Assembly: GCA_020849425.1 (NCBI GenBank)
Contig: JADLGH010000070.1
Location: forward strand, 1-42,997
Reading direction: 5' to 3'
Length of the DNA: 42,997 bases
From: Candidatus Dadabacteria bacterium
GTDB taxonomy: Bacteria > Desulfobacterota_D > UBA1144 > Nemesobacterales > UBA2774
Program-made: the position numbers and the translations under genes
Shown: positions 35,951 to 42,997 of the stretch, piece by piece
How positions within the stretch are numbered: the first letter of the stretch is position 1
Layout: the number at the start of each line of letters is the position of its first letter
Notes under the pieces: generated by a model
Told to the model about the DNA's origin: nothing
Seen by the model: the letters and a program-made list of their open reading frames with translations, nothing else
Database searches by the model: none

Positions 35951-38044
35951 ATGAAGGAGTACAGTAGAGACTGTATAAGGAATATCGCGCTCGTCGCACC
36001 CCACGGAGCCGGTAAAACATCTCTGGCTGAGGCTATACTCTACACCCACGGCGCTACCGACAAGCTCGGCAAGGTCGACGACGGGTCTTCGGTGCTGGAC
36101 TACGAACCGGAAGAAAAGCACCGCAAGATGTCCATTAATTCCCACATTACCTTCTACGAGACCAGGAGCCACCTGGTAAACCTCATAGATACACCCGGAT
36201 TCCTGAATTTCCTGTACGAAGCCGAAAACGCCGTAAGGGCGGTCGACGGTGTCGTGCTCGTCGCCGGCGCCGTCGGCAGCGCCGAATCCGGGCTCCAGCT
36301 GAAAAAATACTGGGACATTGCGGGCGGGCTGCCCTGCATGGTCTTCGTCAACAAGCTCGACAGGGAGAACACGAGCTACGAGGCGACGGTGAGCGCCGTC
36401 GCGAAGGAGCTCGCCGGCGTGAAGGTCATACCGCTCACGCTCCCGATAGGCGGGCAGCATAACTTCAAGGGATTGGTAGACCTCGTCGACATGAAGGCGT
36501 ACGCCTACGACGGGTCGGGCGGGGCCCGGGAGATACCCGTTCCGGACGACATGATGGACGCCGCCGCGGCCTCGAGGGAAGAGATCATCGAGACGGTAGC
36601 CGAGCTCGACGACGACCTTCTCGAAAAGTACCTCGACGGCGAGCCCGTGGACGAGGACAGGATTACGAGCCTCCTTCACGAAGGGATCCTCGACGGACGC
36701 GTCGTGCCGGTGTTTTTCGGCTCGGCGACGGGGCTCGTCGGGCTCAATGTCCTGTCGGGAGCGATCACCAGATACATGCCGTCCCCGCTCGAAAGAAAGC
36801 CGATGAAGGGGATGCTGCCCGAGGGAGGCGAGACCGATATCGCCCCCGGGGAAAAGGGGCCGTTCTCGGCGTACGTGTTCAAGACCATTTCCGACCCGTA
36901 CGCGGGCAAGATAACCGTTTTCAGGGTGTATTCCGGCACGCTCAACGGCGACGGCGGGGCTTATAACGCGACAAAGGGGAGCAAGGAGAAGCTCGGCCAT
37001 TTCCACAGGCTCCTCGGGAAGAAAGAATTCCCGCTGAGCCCGGCTTCGTGCGGAGACATAGTAGCCGTAAACAAGCTCAAGGACGCCTCGACGGGCGACA
37101 CGCTGACGGACGAGGCCCATCAGATGATAATCCCCTCGGTGCCTCTTCCGGCCGCTGTGCTGTCTTACGCGATCGAGGCCAGGACGAGGAACGACGAGGA
37201 CAAGCTTATGTCGTCACTCGCCCGGATCCACGAGGAAGACCCGACGATACATTACAGGATAGACGAAGAGACGAAGGAGTTCCTGCTTTCGGGGACGGGG
37301 CAGTCCCACGTCGAGGCCACGGTGAACAAGCTCAGGGATTCGTACGGGGTCAACGTCGAGCTCAAGACGCCGCGCGTCCCCTACAGGGAAACCATACGCG
37401 GCAGGGCCAAGGCCGAAGGCAAGTACATAAAGCAGACCGGCGGAAAGGGACAATACGGGGACGCCTGGGTCGAGGTCGAGCCGCTGCCGCGAGGCGGGGG
37501 GTTTGAGTTCGTCAACAACATCGTCGGCGGCGCGATACCGAAAAACTTCATCCCGTCCGTCGAGAAGGGCGTCGTCGATTCGATGAGGAAGGGCATACTC
37601 GCCGGTTACCCCGTGGTGGACGTAAAGCTGACGCTCTTCGACGGGAAGTACCACACCGTGGATTCCTCGGACATGGCGTTTCAGATCGCGGGCTCGATGG
37701 GCTTCAGGAAGGCGATGGAAGACGCATCGCCCGTGCTTTTAGAGCCGGTAATGAAGATGGAGATAACGATACCGGACGAGTGCATGGGGGACGTCATAGG
37801 CGACATCAACGCCCGGAGGGGTAAAGTATCCGGGTTCGATTCGCTCTCCGGCACGAATATCATAAATGCGCTCATACCGATGGCGGAGATTCTGACCTAC
37901 GCGCAGGACCTAAGGGCCATAACGAGCGGACGCGGGACGTTCTCGATGGATTTCTCTCATTACGAGGAGCTTCCGGACCATATCGCGTCGAAGATAATCG
38001 AGAAGGAGCAGACCGTAGCTGCCGAGGCGCACGCCGGGCATTAA
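35951..38044 (+). CDS. Elongation factor G-like GTPase (EF-G2 type)
   Basis: A 697-residue translational GTPase with the five-domain EF-G plan. G1 is APHGAGKTS at 16-24, the switch-1 region reads RKMSIN where canonical EF-G has RGITI, G3 is DTPG and G4 is NKLD. The divergence, and its position away from rpsL-rpsG-tuf, indicate the EF-G-like paralogue (EF-G2) rather than the main FusA. Paralogues of this kind act in translocation-like, recycling or stress roles; which applies is unknown. TAAGGAGG lies upstream, and TTGACA occurs at 35906 without a good -10. It follows rpmE by 115 bp. Confidence 0.88.
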   Translation: MKEYSRDCIRNIALVAPHGAGKTSLAEAILYTHGATDKLGKVDDGSSVLDYEPEEKHRKMSINSHITFYETRSHLVNLIDTPGFLNFLYEAENAVRAVDGVVLVAGAVGSAESGLQLKKYWDIAGGLPCMVFVNKLDRENTSYEATVSAVAKELAGVKVIPLTLPIGGQHNFKGLVDLVDMKAYAYDGSGGAREIPVPDDMMDAAAASREEIIETVAELDDDLLEKYLDGEPVDEDRITSLLHEGILDGRVVPVFFGSATGLVGLNVLSGAITRYMPSPLERKPMKGMLPEGGETDIAPGEKGPFSAYVFKTISDPYAGKITVFRVYSGTLNGDGGAYNATKGSKEKLGHFHRLLGKKEFPLSPASCGDIVAVNKLKDASTGDTLTDEAHQMIIPSVPLPAAVLSYAIEARTRNDEDKLMSSLARIHEEDPTIHYRIDEETKEFLLSGTGQSHVEATVNKLRDSYGVNVELKTPRVPYRETIRGRAKAEGKYIKQTGGKGQYGDAWVEVEPLPRGGGFEFVNNIVGGAIPKNFIPSVEKGVVDSMRKGILAGYPVVDVKLTLFDGKYHTVDSSDMAFQIAGSMGFRKAMEDASPVLLEPVMKMEITIPDECMGDVIGDINARRGKVSGFDSLSGTNIINALIPMAEILTYAQDLRAITSGRGTFSMDFSHYEELPDHIASKIIEKEQTVAAEAHAGH

Positions 38045-38259
38045 ACGGATCGCCCGCGTTCGGCTGGGGCCGGTACGCGAGCCGGGCGGAACGGGGCGCT
38101 CTCCGGGCGGCTTTTTCCGGGCCCGCGTAATACCGCTTTATTTAGCCGCATTTCGTGGTATAAATCTTGTCATATCCAGAACGCCCGGTGGGGCGGACAG
38201 GAATTTTTTATCACCCCTCACCCGGGACGCCGAATAGCTGTAAAATTGAACATACGCCA

Positions 38260-39183
38260 ATGAGAATAGCTTCCATAGACATAGGGACGAACACATTCAG
38301 GCTCCTCGTCACCGAGCCGGGCGAGGGGAATTCTCTCCATAAACTATACGTCGGACGCGAGATAACGCGGCTCGGCGAGGGCTCGGGCAACGGAACGAGG
38401 CTCATAAAGCCGGGAGCGATAGAGAGATCGCTCAAGGCCCTCTCGGGATTCTCCGAGATAATACGCGACCTCGGCGTCGAGAAGATGCGGGCCGTGGCGA
38501 CGAGCATGGTAAGGGAATCCCGGAACGGGCTCGATTTCGTGAACCTGGTGAAATCGCAGACGGGCCTCCCCGTCGATGTGATATCGGGAGAAGAAGAGGC
38601 CCTCCTGACAGTCAGCGGGGTCATGAAATCCGTCACCTTCGACACGCCCGACTGTCTCATATTCGACATAGGCGGCGGCAGCACGGAATACATATACGTA
38701 AAAGAAGGGACCGTGGCCAACCTTACGAGCACGCGGCTCGGCGTCGTCTGCCTTACGGAGCGTTTCCTTCCCGAGGAGAAGGAATCCGAAGCCGCCCTCT
38801 CGGCCCTCGGCGCACATATAGAAAAGACCCTCGCCGAGGGGCTTTCAGGCTTCCCCCCGGGCGGGGAAGGGCTTACGGTCATAGGCACGGCCGGCACGCC
38901 GACGAGCCTTGCGGCGGTCGAGCTCGGCCTCGTAAAATACGACGCGAACCTCGTAAATAACTACACGCTCACGCGGGACGGAATAGTCGATATCCTGGAC
39001 AGGATACTGCGCACTCCGAGGGCGGAAAGGGCCGCCATTCCGGGCCTCGAAAAGGGGCGGGAGGATCTTATAGTCTCGGGGACGGAGGTGGTTCTCAAAA
39101 CCCTGGGCAGGTTCTCCGTAGGCGGCATGGTCGTAAGCGACGCGGGGCTCCTGGAAGGGGTGGCCTACGGGCTCCTCCCCTGA
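38260..39183 (+). CDS. Ppx/GppA-family phosphatase
   Basis: A 307-residue exopolyphosphatase / guanosine pentaphosphatase family protein of the ASKHA fold. The phosphate-1 motif is IDIGTNTFRLLV at the start, EEEA lies mid-domain, phosphate-2 is FDIGGGSTEY, and the adenosine-region motif is VIGTAGTPTSLAA. It is the short, two-domain form without the C-terminal HD extension. It would hydrolyse polyphosphate or pppGpp. The ORF track start at 38167 is upstream of the conserved N-terminus; ATG 38260 gives MRIASIDIGTNT and is preferred despite no clear Shine-Dalgarno. Confidence 0.9.
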   Translation: MRIASIDIGTNTFRLLVTEPGEGNSLHKLYVGREITRLGEGSGNGTRLIKPGAIERSLKALSGFSEIIRDLGVEKMRAVATSMVRESRNGLDFVNLVKSQTGLPVDVISGEEEALLTVSGVMKSVTFDTPDCLIFDIGGGSTEYIYVKEGTVANLTSTRLGVVCLTERFLPEEKESEAALSALGAHIEKTLAEGLSGFPPGGEGLTVIGTAGTPTSLAAVELGLVKYDANLVNNYTLTRDGIVDILDRILRTPRAERAAIPGLEKGREDLIVSGTEVVLKTLGRFSVGGMVVSDAGLLEGVAYGLLP

Positions 39184-39229
39184 CCGTTCGGCCGCCGGAA
39201 AAGGCCGGCCGGCACGGCGCGGCGCATCG

Positions 39230-39258
39230 TTGACAAACCACCCGCCGATTATTATATT
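39230..39258 (+). promoter_or_regulatory. Strong promoter of grpE-dnaK2-dnaJ
   Basis: Perfect TTGACA, 17-bp spacer, TATATT at 39253-39258. Leader of about 115 nt to grpE. This is housekeeping (sigma-70-like), not the RpoH pattern. Confidence 0.75.
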
Positions 39259-39300
39259 TGCCAGTGAGCGGGACCAATAGCCCATATTTCATACAAAAGC

Positions 39301-39329
39301 TTAACTATCACTCTTAACCGGAGTATAAT
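39301..39329 (+). promoter_or_regulatory. Second candidate promoter of grpE
   Basis: TTAACT, 17-bp spacer, perfect TATAAT at 39324-39329, nearer to grpE. It could be an alternative start. Confidence 0.45.
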
Positions 39330-39378
39330 TATCATAAATTTTTACGCCTTGCGTGTGATTTAATATCAGGAGACAATA

Positions 39379-40014
39379 ATGAATTCCGAAGACAAGAATG
39401 ACAGGACAGGACAGATCGAGATCAACGAAGAGGACGGGATGAACGAAGGGGCGGAGGACGTCCGCGCCGAGGCCGGGGACGAGAAAAGCTACAAGGAGCT
39501 TTACCAGAGATATATCAGGCTCGCGGCCGACTTCGAAAACTATAAAAAGAGACTGGCCAGGGAAAAGTCCGACATAATCACGTATGGAAACGAGGAGCTC
39601 ATAAAGGCTCTTCTGAACGTGCTCGACAACCTGGAGAGGGCGCTCTCGCATTCCGAAGGGCCCGAGGAAGACGCCAGGGCCGTCCTCGAAGGCGTCAAGC
39701 TGGTCCACAAGCAGTTTTTGAGCCTCCTGGAGAAGTTCGGCGTCGAGCCCGTGCCGGCCGACCGCGGGCTGGAGTTCGACCCGAGGGTCCACCAGGCCAT
39801 AGAGCGCGTCGATTCTGCGGACGTCGATTCCGGGCGCATAATTTCCGAGATGCTGCGCGGTTATACGCTGAAAGAGAGGCTTCTCAGACCGGCGCTGGTC
39901 TCCGTATCGAAGGGCAGGGGGGAGCCGCGGGATAACGGCTCTCCGTCAGATAAAAACAATGGAGGGGACGGCGGCGATTCCAGCGGGATATTCGACCTGA
40001 CCGACGAGGGATAA
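39379..40014 (+). CDS. grpE: Nucleotide exchange factor GrpE
   Basis: A 211-residue Hsp70 exchange factor. An acidic disordered N-terminus is followed by a long helix with RLAADFENYKKRLAREK and the beta-domain motif GVEPVPADRGLEFDPRVHQA; the tail after about 185 is low-complexity. AGGAGA lies upstream of the ATG. It is first in an operon with dnaK2 and dnaJ. No hrcA or CIRCE element precedes it. Confidence 0.95.
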   Translation: MNSEDKNDRTGQIEINEEDGMNEGAEDVRAEAGDEKSYKELYQRYIRLAADFENYKKRLAREKSDIITYGNEELIKALLNVLDNLERALSHSEGPEEDARAVLEGVKLVHKQFLSLLEKFGVEPVPADRGLEFDPRVHQAIERVDSADVDSGRIISEMLRGYTLKERLLRPALVSVSKGRGEPRDNGSPSDKNNGGDGGDSSGIFDLTDEG

Positions 40015-40035
40015 GTCCGCGCGTAATACAATCAT

Positions 40036-41871
40036 ATGGCTATAGTAGGAATAGACCTCGGTACGACCAACTCCTGCGTCGCGATAATCGAGGGCGGGGG
40101 CCCGGTCGTAATCCCCAACGAGGAGGGGAGCAGGGTGACGCCGTCGGTCGTGGCGTTCACGGAAGACAATTCGAAGTTCGCCGGGGCGGTCGCCAAGAGG
40201 CAGGGGGTGGTGAACCCGACTACCACGATATTCGGGGTGAAAAGGCTCCTCGGCAGGCGCTGCGACGCACCCGAGGTGAAAAAGGCCATGGACTTCGCCC
40301 CCTACAGCATAGTCCCCAACGAATCGGGCGACGCATGGATAAACATCAACTCCCGCACTTACAGCCCGCAGGAAATCTCCTCGATAGTCCTTTCGAAGAT
40401 GAAGCAGGTGGCCGAGGAATACCTCGGGTACGAGGTGACGGACGCCGTAATAACGGTGCCCGCGCACTTTAACGACCTCCAGCGCCAGGCGACGAAAGAC
40501 GCCGGCAAGATAGCCGGTCTTAACGTCAGGAGGATAATCAACGAGCCCACGGCGGCCGCGCTCGCATACGGCTTCGACAAAATAGGCGACAAGAGGATAG
40601 CCGTATTCGACCTCGGCGGGGGCACGTTCGATATAACTATTCTCGAGATAGCGAACGGCGTTTTCGAGGTGAAGTCCACGAGCGGGGATACGTTCCTCGG
40701 CGGCGACGACTTCGACCAGAAGCTCGTCGAGCTTGTCCTAGAGGATTTCCGGAAGCAGCACGACATCGACCTCCGCGAGGACAAGATGGCCCTTCAGCGC
40801 ATAAGGGAGACCTGCGAGAAGGCCAAGCACGAGCTGTCGTCCGTCGAGGAAACGGTTATAAACCTCCCGTTTATCGCCGTCGACCAGGCGGGGCCTAAAC
40901 ACCTTAACTATAGAATCACGAGGCCCGAATTCGAGGAGCTGGTCTCGGACCTCATCGACAGGCTCGAAATACCGTGCAGGCAGGCCATAGAGGACTCGCG
41001 GCTCGACGTCTCGCACATAGACGAGGTCGTCCTCGTCGGCGGCATGACGAGGATGCCGAGGATCCAGGGTAAGGTGAGGGAGATATTCAAGAAAGAGCCG
41101 CAGACGAGGATAAACCCCGAAGAGGTAGTCGCTATAGGGGCCGCGGTGCAGGGCGGGGTCCTCGAAGGCAAGGTGGACGAGGTTCTTCTCCTGGACGTGG
41201 TGCCTCTTTCGCTCGGCGTCGAAACCAAGGGCGGCCTTTTCACCAAAATCATCGAAAGGAACACCACCATCCCCACGAAGCGGAGCCGGGTATTTACGAC
41301 CGCCTTCGACAACCAGGACTTCGTCGGCATACACGTCCTCCAGGGCGAAAGGGAGATGGTGGACGACAACATCTCGCTCGCCAACTTCAACCTCATCGGC
41401 ATCCCGCCCGCGCCGAGGGGCATGCCGCAGATCGAGGTATCGTTCGAAGTAGACGCCGACGGCATACTGCACGTCTCGGCGAAAGACCTCGGAACAGGGA
41501 AGAAGCAGGCGATAAACGTCGTCACTTCGGGCGGGCTCTCGGACAGCGAGATACACAAGATCATAGAAGAGAGCAGGGAAAGCAGCGACGCCGACAAGAG
41601 AAAGCGCGACCTCGCGGTTTTGAAGAACGAGGCCGAGGGGCTCTTGTATTCGGTGAAGAAAACCCTGGATTCTTACAGCGACAAGATCGACCCCGAGCTC
41701 AGGGAGCATATAGAGGGATCGGTAAGGGATATGAGGGAGTCGCTCGAAAGCGACGATTACGCCTACGTAAAGGACATGCTCGACCGCCTCAAGAACGCAT
41801 CCTATAAATTCGCCGAAGTCATATATTCCCGGCACGAGAGCTACTCCGAAGCCTTTAACGAAAACGAATAG
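40036..41871 (+). CDS. Second DnaK-family chaperone
   Basis: A 611-residue Hsp70 with intact ATPase motifs ([37 protein letters not shown]), linker DVVPLSLGVET and a shortened lid. The C-terminus ends SYSEAFNENE and lacks the acidic D-rich tail seen in copy 1, so client handling or co-chaperone contacts may differ. It lies 21 bp after grpE and 31 bp before dnaJ. No Shine-Dalgarno is visible; translation may be coupled to grpE. Confidence 0.95.
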   Translation: MAIVGIDLGTTNSCVAIIEGGGPVVIPNEEGSRVTPSVVAFTEDNSKFAGAVAKRQGVVNPTTTIFGVKRLLGRRCDAPEVKKAMDFAPYSIVPNESGDAWININSRTYSPQEISSIVLSKMKQVAEEYLGYEVTDAVITVPAHFNDLQRQATKDAGKIAGLNVRRIINEPTAAALAYGFDKIGDKRIAVFDLGGGTFDITILEIANGVFEVKSTSGDTFLGGDDFDQKLVELVLEDFRKQHDIDLREDKMALQRIRETCEKAKHELSSVEETVINLPFIAVDQAGPKHLNYRITRPEFEELVSDLIDRLEIPCRQAIEDSRLDVSHIDEVVLVGGMTRMPRIQGKVREIFKKEPQTRINPEEVVAIGAAVQGGVLEGKVDEVLLLDVVPLSLGVETKGGLFTKIIERNTTIPTKRSRVFTTAFDNQDFVGIHVLQGEREMVDDNISLANFNLIGIPPAPRGMPQIEVSFEVDADGILHVSAKDLGTGKKQAINVVTSGGLSDSEIHKIIEESRESSDADKRKRDLAVLKNEAEGLLYSVKKTLDSYSDKIDPELREHIEGSVRDMRESLESDDYAYVKDMLDRLKNASYKFAEVIYSRHESYSEAFNENE

Positions 41872-41902
41872 CCTCCCCCGAGACGGGTATTATATTACTC
41901 TT

Positions 41903-42997
41903 ATGAGCACCATAGATTATTACGAGATTCTCGAAGTCGGGCGCAGCGCCACGACCGACGATATAAAACGGGCCTATAAGCGCCTGGCCTTCGAATGGCA
42001 CCCGGACAGAAACCCCGGCAGCCGCGACTGCGAGGAGAGGTTCAAGGTTCTAAACGAGGCCTACCAGGTTTTGAGCAACCCTGACAAGAGGGCCCGGTAC
42101 GACAGCTTCGGGCACATATCGTCCGAGGGGCTCTTCACCGAATTCGACTTCGAGGCCGGTTTCGGCGACATATTCGGCGACCTCATCAACGAGGTCTTCA
42201 GCGGGGCCGCGAGGGGGAAATCACGGAGGGGGAAGGATCTCAGGTATTCGATAGACCTCACGTTCGACGAGTCGCTCACGGGATGCGGGAAGACGATACA
42301 AGTCCCGAGACGGACAGAATGCCCCGAGTGCGACGGCAGCGGCGCCGCCCCGGGCGGAGACATCCCGTGCCAGTCGTGCGGCGGCAGGGGCGAGCTGCAA
42401 TACTCCCAGGGCCTTTTCGCCATACGGCGCACCTGTCCCACGTGCGGGGGCTCGGGAAGGCGCATCGTCAAGGGCTGCATCGAGTGCAACAGCCTCGGAT
42501 ACGCGATTATAGAGCACGATATAACCGTAAAGGTCCCGGCCGGCATTTCCGACGGTGCGCGGCTCAGGATGAGGGGCGAGGGTGACGCCGGGTACATTGG
42601 CAGCGCCAACGGCGACCTTTACATCGACGTTCACGTCGAGGAGCACCCGCTCTTCAGGCGTGAAGGCGACGACCTTCACTGCACGGTGCCTATAAGCTTC
42701 GTGCAGGCGGCCCTCGGCGACGAGATAGAGATACCCGTGCCGGGAGGAAAGAGCACCATAACGATTCCCGCGGGCACGCAGTCGGGACAGACTTTCAGGA
42801 TGAAGGGCAAGGGCGTTCCGAGGCTCGAAGGGCGCGGTGCGGGCGACCTTTACCTGGACATACACGTCGAGGTTCCCGTTAAGCTGAACAGGACCCAGAG
42901 GCTCCTGCTCGAAGAATTCGCCCGGGCGAGCAAAGAGGAAAACGTCCCCATGGCGAAAAGGTTCGTCTCCAGGCTTCAGGAGCTTATCAACAAATAA
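41903..42997 (+). CDS. dnaJ: Co-chaperone DnaJ
   Basis: A complete 364-residue class A J-protein. HPD lies at 33-35 in the J domain, followed by a short Gly/Phe-rich linker. The cysteine-rich domain has four modules, CPECDGSG, CQSCGGRG, CPTCGGSG and CIECNSLG, the last departing from CxxCxGxG. The C-terminal substrate domains and dimerisation tail follow. It stimulates the ATPase of the DnaK encoded upstream. TATATT lies six bases before the ATG and no Shine-Dalgarno is seen, but without a -35 this is only suggestive. The window ends at its stop codon. Confidence 0.96.
   Translation: MSTIDYYEILEVGRSATTDDIKRAYKRLAFEWHPDRNPGSRDCEERFKVLNEAYQVLSNPDKRARYDSFGHISSEGLFTEFDFEAGFGDIFGDLINEVFSGAARGKSRRGKDLRYSIDLTFDESLTGCGKTIQVPRRTECPECDGSGAAPGGDIPCQSCGGRGELQYSQGLFAIRRTCPTCGGSGRRIVKGCIECNSLGYAIIEHDITVKVPAGISDGARLRMRGEGDAGYIGSANGDLYIDVHVEEHPLFRREGDDLHCTVPISFVQAALGDEIEIPVPGGKSTITIPAGTQSGQTFRMKGKGVPRLEGRGAGDLYLDIHVEVPVKLNRTQRLLLEEFARASKEENVPMAKRFVSRLQELINK

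Noticed and set aside
39301-39329. CIRCE/HrcA operator before grpE
   Set aside because: An ACTC...GAGT core is present, but the outer bases and the 9-bp spacing of TTAGCACTC-N9-GAGTGCTAA are missing, and no hrcA is here.
41888-41902. Leaderless internal promoter for dnaJ
   Set aside because: TATATT is six bases before the ATG, but no -35 exists at 15-18 bp and the gene lies in an operon, so the evidence is too weak to list as a promoter.

Overview
This is a GC-rich, gene-dense bacterial window that ends exactly at the dnaJ stop codon. It suggests a Gram-negative, probably deltaproteobacterium-like organism or a related uncultured phylum. The grounds are RpoH-type sigma control next to dnaK, an anchored periplasmic-type TPR protein, lipoprotein-like leaders, an LDH-like malate dehydrogenase and a quinone-linked SDH. 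Conserved genes use the isoleucine codon ATA heavily despite the GC richness. The phylum cannot be fixed from this sequence alone.

Layout. Positions 1-1029 hold no convincing gene. They hold an array of structured repeats: four units of about 111-115 bp in two pairs, two 61-bp palindromic repeats, and several isolated hairpins. Next come a tRNA-modification pair with overlapping start and stop (mnmA, mtaB) and a metallophosphoesterase, which converge on a VWA/AAA-ATPase pair on the minus strand. An orphan zinc-finger anti-sigma-like gene, a membrane protein with a C-terminal SH3 domain and a membrane-anchored TPR protein follow. Then come an NfeD protease and slipin pair, and a peptide ABC transporter (binding protein, two permeases, two ATPases) whose second permease looks like YejE.

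From about 18.5 kb the window is housekeeping. A DUF177-rpmF-fabD-fabG-acpP-fabF operon lacks plsX and fabH. A TCA-cycle block follows (acnA, icd, mdh, a 5-TM SDH anchor, sdhA, sdhB, sucC), which stops at a clear terminator without sucD. The last third is proteostasis and translation: rpoH-dnaK, rpmE, an EF-G-like GTPase, a Ppx/GppA phosphatase, and a second chaperone operon grpE-dnaK2-dnaJ.

How the parts work together. The TCA block covers citrate to 2-oxoglutarate, succinyl-CoA to fumarate (with half of succinyl-CoA synthetase encoded elsewhere), and malate to oxaloacetate. The two DnaK loci suggest a heat-shock feedback pair (RpoH with DnaK1) and a co-transcribed DnaK2 machine. I see no CRISPR array, tRNA, rRNA, intact insertion sequence or obvious defence system. 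The least explained parts are the repeat array at the left end, whose stems change sequence but stay complementary, and the unusual SDH membrane subunit.
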